Made by a program: the position numbers and the translations under genes
Shown: positions 6,965-13,283 of the stretch, in pieces
Numbering within the stretch: position 1 is the stretch's first letter
Layout of the letters: every line of letters begins with the position of its first letter
IMG/VR virus record: IMGVR_UViG_3300042869_001887
Location: 16,589-80,588 of that record
Length of the DNA stretch: 64,000 nucleotides
Direction: 5' to 3' (one strand)
Source of the DNA: a virus
Notes under the pieces: model-generated
Database searches by the model: none
What the model was told of the DNA's origin: nothing
Seen by the model: only the letters and a program-made list of their open reading frames with translations

Positions 6965-7037
6965 TGGTAATCGTTGGTTACGCTCCAACTCCTCAGGATT
7001 TTCAGTCCTACGCTTCTACTAAGTTAGCTTGATTACC
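6965..7037 (-). tRNA. Atypical tRNA-Phe (anticodon GAA), degenerate D and T loops
   Basis: Acceptor GGTAATC / GATTACC (perfect), anticodon arm TAGGA-CTGAAAA-TCCTG and T stem GTTGG / CCAAC are intact. The T loop is AGCGTAA, lacking the usual TTC, and the D loop lacks the G18-G19 pair. The normal D-loop/T-loop contact would be lost. A second tRNA-Phe with the same anticodon lies at 51184-51272. It may be a diverged, mitochondrial-like or non-canonical tRNA-like RNA. Confidence 0.65.
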
Positions 7038-7064
7038 GAATTATTGCTAAAATTTAAGATTTTG

Positions 7065-7136
7065 TAGCCCCGCACGGAGTCGAACCGAAATCTCCACCGT
7101 GAAAGGGTGGCGTCCTAACCATTAGACGACGGGGCC
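7065..7136 (-). tRNA. tRNA-Glu (anticodon TTC)
   Basis: Acceptor GGCCCCG / CGGGGCT, anticodon arm CCACC-CTTTCAC-GGTGG, T loop TTCGACT. One T-stem mismatch. No encoded CCA. Confidence 0.9.
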
Positions 7137-7194
7137 AAGAACTACAAATTTACAACCAATATTTCAAAGAACCAAATAAACTTCCTAAAAACAA

Positions 7195-7222
7195 AAAACC
7201 CCGAACCACTTACGTAGTCCGA
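7195..7222 (-). terminator. Terminator of a short minus-strand unit
   Basis: On the minus strand CCTCGGAC...GTTCGGGG pairs and is followed by a run of T. It ends the small unit that starts at the promoter at 7342-7372. Confidence 0.6.
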
Positions 7223-7248
7223 GGTTGTATATATAACTCTTCAGGAGT

Positions 7249-7335
7249 TTACATGTTTACCGAACTACGCATAGGAGTTTTCCAACAAATCTCTTGTTGA
7301 CTACTAAACTCTATATGGAAGTTCATTGTTTTCAT
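7249..7335 (-). CDS. Micro-ORF, 28 residues
   Basis: A 28-codon frame starts at an ATG 6 nt downstream of a TATATTTAT box and stops at 7249, with a terminator 30 nt later. The peptide starts MKTMNFHIEFSS, has one Cys-Trp and no membrane helix. Promoter, frame and terminator form a complete small transcription unit in what is otherwise a 230-nt gap. It could equally be a small RNA, since the transcript also folds (CAACAA-gagat-TTGTTG). Confidence 0.4.
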   Translation of the reverse strand: MKTMNFHIEFSSQQEICWKTPMRSSVNM

Positions 7336-7341
7336 TCAGTT

Positions 7342-7372
7342 ATAAATATATTCAAAATATTGAAAGTGTCAA
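7342..7372 (-). promoter_or_regulatory. Promoter TTG-N19-TATATTTAT
   Basis: Minus strand: TTG at 7372-7370, 19-nt spacer, TATATTTAT at 7350-7342. The spacing equals that of the host -33/-7 promoters, showing that the TATATTTAT box occupies the -7 position. Confidence 0.6.
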
Positions 7373-7375
7373 GTG

Positions 7376-7461
7376 TACCTCGGGCCGGAGTCGAACCGGC
7401 ACGGACATTACTGTCCAAGAGATTTTAAGTCTCTCTTGTCTACCTATTTCAACACCGAGGT
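7376..7461 (-). tRNA. tRNA-Leu (anticodon TAA)
   Basis: Class II tRNA: acceptor ACCTCGG / CCGAGGT, T arm GCCGG-TTCGACT-CCGGC, anticodon arm AGAGA-CTTAAAA-TCTCT, variable arm GGACAGTAATGTCC. Reads UUA, a codon strongly used here. Confidence 0.92.
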
Positions 7462-7486
7462 ATTAGACAAAAATAATAAAAAAATT

Positions 7487-8203
7487 TTATTCAGAAAATT
7501 TTTCTTCGAAAATTGTTTTATTGATTTGCTCTTCAACATTTGCGGTGTGAAGTAACTCTATAGTTTTTGTATCGGAATCAAAGATAAACTGACCCTGAGA
7601 ACCTTCATTTATTTCCCAACCTCCAAAATGATTTTCTAACTGACGATAACACCAATCTTCGACCTTGTCTGGAACACGAATATTATTACTGAAATTATCC
7701 TCTATATAACCACTGTCACCACTACCATTGTAATCAAGAGTGAATTCTTTATCTTTGACGCCATTATCATCAAAAACCTTTGAAATAGAATCAAAGAGTT
7801 CGTCTAGTTGTTCATCATCTTCGTAAGAAACACCTTCGGTTTCTGAAGTTTCATAGTAGGTATAAAAATCAGATATAGTAATCGTTGAATTTCTACAATC
7901 TATTTCAATCTCAAGTCTTCTATAATTTAATTCCTCATAAGGTTCTTCAATAAGATTTTTGGATTGTATAAAATCAAAAATTTTTTCAAAGATTTGTTGT
8001 AACTCTTCAGTAATATCTACTCTGTAGTTATTAGAAAAAGAGGTGAACTCCTCCCAATGAATATCATCAATTACATAATCATCAAATTCAATCTCAAGAA
8101 GTCCTTCACTCATACCTGAGGCTTTCAAGTATCTTGTATAACTTCGAAGATATTTTTTTTCTTCGGGAGATAGTACTGTGGGTAAAGATTGTTCTATTTT
8201 CAT
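7487..8203 (-). CDS. Acidic protein with a DGSGDSG-like motif
   Basis: 238 residues, acidic. The C-terminal half has LDYNGSGDSGYIE followed by NHFGGWEINEGSQGQFIFD. This 'GSGDSG ... NHFGGWE-NEGS-G-F-FD' pattern recurs in a small family of phage and bacterial proteins of unknown role (I think DUF6878-like, unverified). The start is supported by a CATATTTAT box exactly 4 nt before the ATG. Confidence 0.7.
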   Translation of the reverse strand: MKIEQSLPTVLSPEEKKYLRSYTRYLKASGMSEGLLEIEFDDYVIDDIHWEEFTSFSNNYRVDITEELQQIFEKIFDFIQSKNLIEEPYEELNYRRLEIEIDCRNSTITISDFYTYYETSETEGVSYEDDEQLDELFDSISKVFDDNGVKDKEFTLDYNGSGDSGYIEDNFSNNIRVPDKVEDWCYRQLENHFGGWEINEGSQGQFIFDSDTKTIELLHTANVEEQINKTIFEEKFSE

Positions 8204-8221
8204 AAAAATAAATATGTTGGA

Positions 8222-8800
8222 TTATTTCCAAGAATTCTTATCATATCCAAATAATTCAAAATCATTTCTAAAATTATCAAAAATGTAATTTGATAGACTT
8301 TCATCGTATTCTTTTTTCCAATAATCAAAATTATCTTCTCTGTATTGATTTGTTTTTATATTCTCAGAAAATATTTTTTTTAATTCCTTACTCATATTTT
8401 CCTGAATAAATTTTATTTTCAATAAATCTTCTTCAATATTTTCTACTCTTACAATATAATCAGGTTTTTTTTTGAATGATAAGATAAATTTAGAAATCCA
8501 TAATTGATGTGGGTTTTGATTGTGTTTATTTAAATTTTTCAAATTTGTATGAATCCAATCATGAAAGGAAACGTTTGATAAATTTTTTTGTTCCTCAAAC
8601 ATTTTAAAAATGGACACCAATCTTTTATATGGGTTGTGAACGTTGGTTATTAAAACATAGTCATCCGAGTCTTTTGGAAAATTTTCATCGTGATATTTTG
8701 TACTATCAAAATTAAAATATTCCATAATTGGGACACAAGCTCGTGAAGCAGTACGAATCGGTGTGAACCATAAGATTTTATTTTTGTGAGAATAATTCAA
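8222..8800 (-). CDS. Sulfotransferase-like protein
   Basis: 192 residues. KILWFTPIRTASRACVPIM near the N-terminus fits the PAPS 5'-phosphosulfate loop of carbohydrate sulfotransferases. NVHNPYKRLVSIF fits the 3'-phosphate-binding segment (R/H-NPYxRxxS). It would transfer sulfate from PAPS to a sugar hydroxyl. A paralogue lies at 53854-54567. It overlaps the upstream gene by 4 bases (ATGA). The acceptor is unknown; envelope or virion glycans are possible. Confidence 0.7.
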   Translation of the reverse strand: MNYSHKNKILWFTPIRTASRACVPIMEYFNFDSTKYHDENFPKDSDDYVLITNVHNPYKRLVSIFKMFEEQKNLSNVSFHDWIHTNLKNLNKHNQNPHQLWISKFILSFKKKPDYIVRVENIEEDLLKIKFIQENMSKELKKIFSENIKTNQYREDNFDYWKKEYDESLSNYIFDNFRNDFELFGYDKNSWK

Positions 8801-9150
8801 TCTTCAAATTCAAGTTTTACAGTTTTCATCATCCAAATCGGTCTTTTATTTTCACTCAGATTATTCACCCATTCTTTAGCTGAAGGTATGTAGTTATTAC
8901 AATCTTCTTTCACATGTTGTTCACCGACATACCTTGTATACACAGTTTTACCATCACTGTTCTTGAATTCAGTTCCGAAACGTTGTTCCATCTCAAAAAT
9001 TCCTTCAGAATGATGTCTGAACATTCTGTGGAGAGAATCACCAAACCAACCTTTTGTTTCATCTAACCACTCGTGTAGATGTATGTAATCTTCGGGTTTA
9101 CCACCAAATTTTTTTGCGGAAGATTTGGCATGTAAGTTGGGATGTGCCAT
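8797..9150 (-). CDS. DUF6915-like protein
   Basis: 117 residues with the pattern MAHPNLHAKSSAKKFGGKPEDY, ...HEWLDETKGWFGD, HRMFRHHSEGIF and YVGEQHVKEDCN. Several spaced histidines suggest metal binding. This matches a small conserved family (DUF6915 as I recall) seen in phages and bacteria with no known function. It is the first gene of a pair with the sulfotransferase-like gene. Confidence 0.75.
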   Translation of the reverse strand: MAHPNLHAKSSAKKFGGKPEDYIHLHEWLDETKGWFGDSLHRMFRHHSEGIFEMEQRFGTEFKNSDGKTVYTRYVGEQHVKEDCNNYIPSAKEWVNNLSENKRPIWMMKTVKLEFED

Positions 9151-9164
9151 TTCAAGAAATTTTG

Positions 9165-9237
9165 AGCCAGAGACAGGAATCGAACCTGCGACCTACTGAT
9201 TACAAATCAGTTGCTCTACCTGCTGAGCTACTCGGGC
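9165..9237 (-). tRNA. tRNA-Thr (anticodon TGT)
   Basis: Anticodon arm ACTGA-TTTGTAA-TCAGT, T arm GCAGG-TTCGATT-CCTGT, acceptor GCCCGAG / CTCTGGC with one mismatch. Discriminator U. Confidence 0.9.
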
Positions 9238-9243
9238 TTGTTG

Positions 9244-9316
9244 AGCGGAAGACCAGGCTCGAACTGGCCACCCCGACCTTGGCAAGGTCGTGCTCTACCG
9301 AATGAGCTACTTCCGC
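9244..9316 (-). tRNA. tRNA-Gly (anticodon GCC)
   Basis: Acceptor GCGGAAG / CTTCCGC perfect, anticodon arm CGACC-TTGCCAA-GGTCG, T loop TTCGAGC. Its 5' end abuts the CCA of the minihelix at 9317-9356. Confidence 0.92.
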
Positions 9317-9356
9317 TGGAGTGCAGTGGGGTCTAGAACCCCTGAGGCCACTGCAC
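9317..9356 (-). ncRNA. tRNA-like minihelix ending in CCA
   Basis: On the minus strand a perfect 7-bp helix GTGCAGT / ACTGCAC encloses a linker and a T-arm-like hairpin GGGG-TTCTAGA-CCCC. It is followed by T and CCA. So acceptor stem, T arm, discriminator and CCA are present, but D and anticodon arms are missing. It sits between tRNA-Asn and tRNA-Gly, abutting the latter. It may be a deletion relic of a tRNA, a processing signal, or a functional minihelix. Confidence 0.45.
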
Positions 9357-9370
9357 GTTTTATCCCCTTT

Positions 9371-9444
9371 GCGTCCTCTCATGGTCTCGAACCATGGACC
9401 CTCTCGTTAACAGCGAGATGCTCTACCACTGAGCTAAGAAGACG
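9371..9444 (-). tRNA. tRNA-Asn (anticodon GTT)
   Basis: Acceptor CGTCTTC / GAGGACG, anticodon loop CTGTTAA on a CTCG/CGAG stem, T arm CATGG-TTCGAGA-CCATG. Confidence 0.92.
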
Positions 9445-9447
9445 TGG

Positions 9448-9521
<74 letters not shown>

Positions 9522-9579
9522 AAGTCTCACAAAATTATAATAAAAAAAATTAAAAATTAAAATTATCAGAAAAATTTGA

Positions 9580-10329
9580 TTACTCTATCTCCCAAAACTT
9601 CTTTCTTTTGTCAATATTTGATTGAAGTTTTACTAATTGTTGGTTGAATACTTTGATTTTATTATCAACAATTTTTTTCTTTGCTTCGAGATATTCCCAA
9701 TAATCTTTACCTTCTTGTTTGAAACGAGCTCTATCAATTGCGCTTGTTTCATCTGAGAAAACTTTAGGTCTTCCTCTTCTTGGAGTTGAGATTTCAACTT
9801 CAGGTTGGTCAATCACTGATGGAGGAGTTACGGGTGGTAAATCTTTACTAATGTCTTGTACAGGTTCCTGAGGTGCGGGTTTAAGTCTTCTTATAACCTT
9901 TATACTCGGGTCGTTTAAGTCAATTTTTGGCTTGTTCTTTGAACCTAGTGGCCTACCTCTTTTTTTACCAATATTATCTTGTATTTCATCTTTTAGATAA
10001 TTTGCAATTTTGGTTTTTACAATAGGAAATCTTTCCATTGCAGTTTTGATAAAATTTTGAGCATCTCTTGGACTCAAACTATTCAAGAAACTATCAATAT
10101 AGTCTGTGGCTAAAACTAAATCATCACTTGATTTTGTGGCCTTTGTAGTATTTGTCGACAACCAACTTTGAAATTCCTGAAGCATTGGTAATGACTGAAT
10201 TTTTACAGGATTATCTATTGTACTATCCAAAATCCAACTACCCATATTAGATGCAACCCAATTAAATTTCTCATCGGAATAGTATCTTGCCTCTGTGATA
10301 TAATCTTGGAAATAATTTAGAAATCTCAT
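9580..10329 (-). CDS. AT-hook protein with a T4-type capsid-targeting leader
   Basis: 249 residues. The N-terminus MRFLNYFQDYITEA closely resembles the leader of T4 internal proteins (MKTYQEFITEA), which targets them to the prohead and is cut after ITE. The middle has two AT-hook cores, KRGRPL (about 123-128) and RRGRPK (about 184-189), separated by a Pro-rich linker. AT hooks bind the minor groove of AT-rich DNA. The C-terminus is a charged helix. Together this suggests an internal virion protein bound to packaged DNA and injected with it. ATATTTAT box 13 nt upstream. Confidence 0.8.
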   Translation of the reverse strand: MRFLNYFQDYITEARYYSDEKFNWVASNMGSWILDSTIDNPVKIQSLPMLQEFQSWLSTNTTKATKSSDDLVLATDYIDSFLNSLSPRDAQNFIKTAMERFPIVKTKIANYLKDEIQDNIGKKRGRPLGSKNKPKIDLNDPSIKVIRRLKPAPQEPVQDISKDLPPVTPPSVIDQPEVEISTPRRGRPKVFSDETSAIDRARFKQEGKDYWEYLEAKKKIVDNKIKVFNQQLVKLQSNIDKRKKFWEIE

Positions 10330-10389
10330 AAAAAATTTATTTATAAATATAACAAAATTTGATATTTATTTATATAAATGAATTAAACG

Positions 10390-10473
10390 ATGTGTCTTTT
10401 GGAAAACGACAACATTTATGAGAACATGGTGATTGGAAATCGAATTAAATTCCGAACCATAAACAAGTATTAA
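10390..10473 (+). CDS. Micro-ORF, 27 residues
   Basis: A 27-codon frame (starts MCLLENDNIYENM, ends FRTINKY) lies between a GATATTTAT box at 10361-10369 and a strong terminator at 10489-10516. The box, the frame and the terminator form a complete unit in the 200-nt gap between divergent genes. Coding is plausible but unproven; it may be a short RNA. Confidence 0.35.
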   Translation: MCLLENDNIYENMVIGNRIKFRTINKY

Positions 10474-10488
10474 ATCATTCTATATCTG

Positions 10489-10516
10489 AAGGGGTCAACA
10501 TAAATGACCCCTTTGT
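10489..10516 (+). terminator. Rho-independent terminator
   Basis: AAGGGGTCA-acataaa-TGACCCCTT followed by a run of T. No gene longer than 27 codons precedes it on this strand, so it must end a short transcript. Confidence 0.85.
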
Positions 10517-10542
10517 TTTTTTAATAAAATAAACTATTTTTG
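10513..10542 (+). promoter_or_regulatory. Host-type promoter TTG-N19-TATTTTTG
   Basis: TTG at 10513-10515, 19-nt spacer, TATTTTTG (TAnnTTTG) at 10535-10542, 15 nt before the ATG of the HNH gene. It is a full match to the Bacteroidota promoter pattern. The TTG lies in the T tract of the terminator. Confidence 0.7.
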
Positions 10543-10557
10543 TTTAAAATTTTTATT

Positions 10558-11046
10558 ATGAGCCACGTCTTGGTTTTGAATTATGACTATACTCCCTTGA
10601 ATGTAACAAGCGTCAAACGGGGGTTTGTTTTAGTTGACAAGGGTAAAGCTGAGATTGTAAAATCTGATGATAATCCTATTGTGACAGGCTACAAAACTTA
10701 TGTCAGACCCGTAATCATACGTTTATTAAAATACATAAGACATTTCACTAGAGTTTTACGTGCAAATAGAAACAGAATTTATAAAAGAGATAACCATCAA
10801 TGTGTTTATTGTGGTTCTTCGAGAAATTTGACATTAGACCACGTGATACCTAAATCAAGAGGTGGAAAGAATGAATGGACCAATTTGGTTACCTCATGTC
10901 AAAAATGTAATCTAAAGAAAGCAGATAAGACCCCTGAAGAAGCAAGAATGGTTATGAGACAAAAACCATTTGCGCCAACCCTTGTAAATGAAAATCATAC
11001 TTTATCCAAAATTTGGAATGATTTCCAAAAATCATTTGTTTATTAA
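10558..11046 (+). CDS. HNH endonuclease
   Basis: 162 residues from the ATG at 10558; an in-frame ATG 18 nt upstream would fall at the promoter and is not used here. The N-terminal half (VLVLNYDYTPLNVTS...) and the C-terminal HNH domain CVYCG...LTLDHVIPKSRGG...NLVTSCQKCN match the common bacterial and phage RRXRR-less HNH family. Two CxxC pairs bind zinc and LDHV supplies the catalytic His. It may be a free-standing homing or host-DNA nuclease. It has its own host-type promoter, so probably early. Confidence 0.88.
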   Translation: MSHVLVLNYDYTPLNVTSVKRGFVLVDKGKAEIVKSDDNPIVTGYKTYVRPVIIRLLKYIRHFTRVLRANRNRIYKRDNHQCVYCGSSRNLTLDHVIPKSRGGKNEWTNLVTSCQKCNLKKADKTPEEARMVMRQKPFAPTLVNENHTLSKIWNDFQKSFVY

Positions 11047-11068
11047 AATTTTATAATAGATTTATACT

Positions 11069-11344
11069 ATGGATTTAAGCTTCAAACAATTATCAATTGC
11101 GTTTCTTGTTTTAAGTGTAGGGTTTCTACTCTCTCTTCTGAGGGTTCAAACTCTTACGAAAAAAAACGAAAACTTGAAAATCAAAATCAGTTCTATGGAA
11201 AAAAACATAGATAGTTTAGAAAATGAAATTTTTGTCAAAGAACTACAATTGTTCAGATACGAAAGAGCGGTTGAAATTTTTGAAGAAAGAAACCCGAATG
11301 CCACGTCACAATTAAATGACATAATCTCAGACGAAACAGAATAA
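11069..11344 (+). CDS. Membrane-anchored coiled-coil protein
   Basis: 91 residues: a single membrane helix (about 8-25, IAFLVLSVGFLLSLL) followed by a long heptad-like coiled coil rich in Glu, Lys and Leu (about 30-75). The topology, inner-membrane anchor plus periplasmic coil, resembles i-spanins, though the lysis genes lie far away. First of a tight run leading into the carbamoyltransferases. Confidence 0.65.
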   Translation: MDLSFKQLSIAFLVLSVGFLLSLLRVQTLTKKNENLKIKISSMEKNIDSLENEIFVKELQLFRYERAVEIFEERNPNATSQLNDIISDETE

Positions 11345-11345
11345 A

Positions 11346-11612
11346 ATGGAACAAGAATTAAAAAATGAGACTCCTGAAGAACAAACTTCAGAACCGACAA
11401 CAGACCCATCACTTTTATTTGCTAAAGCATTATCTTTTATTTTAAAAAATGGTGAGGGTATAGTGGTTGATACTAATAATGAAGTAAACTTTTCCGAAGA
11501 AGTGAAAAAAGTAATTGTTTTCAAGTTTTCAGATAAAATTCACATTTACAAATGTGACGAAGACATTGCTGAAGGCACCGCAGTTCATTTACAACAAGAG
11601 GAGGAAAATTAA
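11346..11612 (+). CDS. Small acidic protein of unknown function
   Basis: 88 residues. A Glu/Thr/Pro-rich N-terminal 25 residues precede a compact segment (LLFAKALSFILKNGEGIVVDTNNE... VFKFSDKIHIYKCDEDIAEGTAV). No family recognised. It starts 1 base after the previous stop and ends 2 bases before the first carbamoyltransferase, so it is part of that operon. Confidence 0.65.
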   Translation: MEQELKNETPEEQTSEPTTDPSLLFAKALSFILKNGEGIVVDTNNEVNFSEEVKKVIVFKFSDKIHIYKCDEDIAEGTAVHLQQEEEN

Positions 11613-11614
11613 AT

Positions 11615-13282
11615 ATGAAAGTTTTAGGTTTTTCGAATGGCCACGACAAAGGAGCGGTCATAATTGAAGACGGAAGGATACTTGTGGGTATAACACAAGA
11701 AAGACTATCGAGAATCAAACACGATGGAGCTTATCAAGGTGGTAAAATCCCTTTTGAGTCAATAAACTATTGTCTGAATGCGATAGGTTGTTCGATTAGG
11801 GAGATTGATTATTTTGTATATAGTACTACGGAAAATATTGATGATGTAGAAGACCAATTCTTTTCTAAATTTTCACATATAAGTCGAGAAAAGATACAAT
11901 TCATTCCACATCATTTAGCACACGCTTACTCAACATTTTTCAGTTCGGGATTTGACGAAGCGGCTGTTGTTGTTGCGGATGCTTCAGGTAGTATCATAAC
12001 TTATAAAAATAAAACCCACGAATGGTATGACCCCAAAAAGTGGGACTTGAATCCAGATTTTGATTGGGCTGAAGGAATTTCAATTCTTCATTTAAAAAAG
12101 GACACTTATGAAGAACACTATAAAAGATGGGTAAAGTTTCCGGTTCCTTGGAATACTAATGAAGAAACTTCCTTGGGAACAATGTATTCTGAGGGAACTC
12201 TACAATTGGTATACGAACCCGCCAATCATACTTGGAGCGCCGGAAAACTGATGGGGTTGGCATCATACGGTGACCCAAAATTGGTTTCTGAAGCACCTGA
12301 GTTTGTGAAAGAAATTGACGGGGAAATATCTCTTTTAAATAACAGCATCTACCCAAAAGTTACTTGGGCGTCAGATTTCTTTTCAAGGTCGGTTGCTGCA
12401 GGAATATATCAAAGGGAACAAGAAAGAGCTTCACTAATTTTAGCGAAAATGGCAAAAAATATGACCAATTCAAAAAACATTTGTGTTGCTGGAGGTTCTT
12501 TCTTGAATTGTAATTCTAATGAACTAATTCTGAAATCAGGTTTGTATGAAAATTGTTTTTTCTTACCTCCTGCTGATGACAGTGGTATCCCATTGGGGTG
12601 CGCATGGTATGCACTTCAGAAAGTTACAGAAATCAAAAATACTTCAAAAATTTCTCCTTATTTTGGGAGACCATACCATAAAAATGAGATTATATCAGCA
12701 CTGAACGAACACCCTGAATTAGATTTCATAGAATATAAAGATTTCAACGAATTAGTTGAGCAAGTAACCTATTGGTTGACACAAAACAGAGTTATTGGGT
12801 GGTTTCAGGACGGTTCTGAAATCGGACCTAGAGCGCTTGGTAATAGGTCAATTGTCGCATCCCCAATGACCAAATGGATGTGTGGTCACATAAATGCAGA
12901 TATTAAAGGTAGAGAGTGGTACCGCCCTTTCGCACCCGCAGTCCTTTACGAATATCAGAATGAAATATTCGATATGGATTATTTTTCTCCTCACATGTTA
13001 GTGACTACAACTGTGAAAGAATCCTGGAGAGAAAGAATACCATCTGTAGTTCATATTGATAATTCTGCTAGAATTCAATCTGTAACAGAAAAAAATAATT
13101 ATAAATTTTATACGCTTATTAAAAGTTTTTATGAGAAAACTCAGGTTCCTGTTCTTTTGAATACAAGTTTCAACGGGCCGAGTGAGCCAATTGTCGAAAC
13201 CCCAACAGACGCAATCAAAACTTTTATTACCCGAAATTTAAATTATTTGGTTCTCAATAATTTTTTAATTTGGAAAAACTAA
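11615..13282 (+). CDS. NodU/CmcH-family O-carbamoyltransferase 1
   Basis: 555 residues. The N-terminal Kae1-like half starts MKVLGFSNGHDKGAVIIEDG and has the iron/adenylate-site motif HHLAHAYS (His99, 100, 103) and GGSFLNCNSN. The C-terminal half has GWFQDGSEIGPRALGNRSI and RPFAPAVL, the signature of this family. The enzymes make carbamoyl-adenylate from carbamoyl phosphate and ATP and carbamoylate a hydroxyl of a sugar, antibiotic or modified base. A second, distinct family member follows directly. In a phage the target may be a modified DNA base or a surface glycan; undecided. Confidence 0.9.
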   Translation: MKVLGFSNGHDKGAVIIEDGRILVGITQERLSRIKHDGAYQGGKIPFESINYCLNAIGCSIREIDYFVYSTTENIDDVEDQFFSKFSHISREKIQFIPHHLAHAYSTFFSSGFDEAAVVVADASGSIITYKNKTHEWYDPKKWDLNPDFDWAEGISILHLKKDTYEEHYKRWVKFPVPWNTNEETSLGTMYSEGTLQLVYEPANHTWSAGKLMGLASYGDPKLVSEAPEFVKEIDGEISLLNNSIYPKVTWASDFFSRSVAAGIYQREQERASLILAKMAKNMTNSKNICVAGGSFLNCNSNELILKSGLYENCFFLPPADDSGIPLGCAWYALQKVTEIKNTSKISPYFGRPYHKNEIISALNEHPELDFIEYKDFNELVEQVTYWLTQNRVIGWFQDGSEIGPRALGNRSIVASPMTKWMCGHINADIKGREWYRPFAPAVLYEYQNEIFDMDYFSPHMLVTTTVKESWRERIPSVVHIDNSARIQSVTEKNNYKFYTLIKSFYEKTQVPVLLNTSFNGPSEPIVETPTDAIKTFITRNLNYLVLNNFLIWKN

Positions 13283-13283
13283 A

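Noticed and set aside
7373-7555. Plus-strand frame over tRNA-Leu
   Set aside because: Antisense to tRNA-Leu and to the C-terminus of the 7487-8203 gene.
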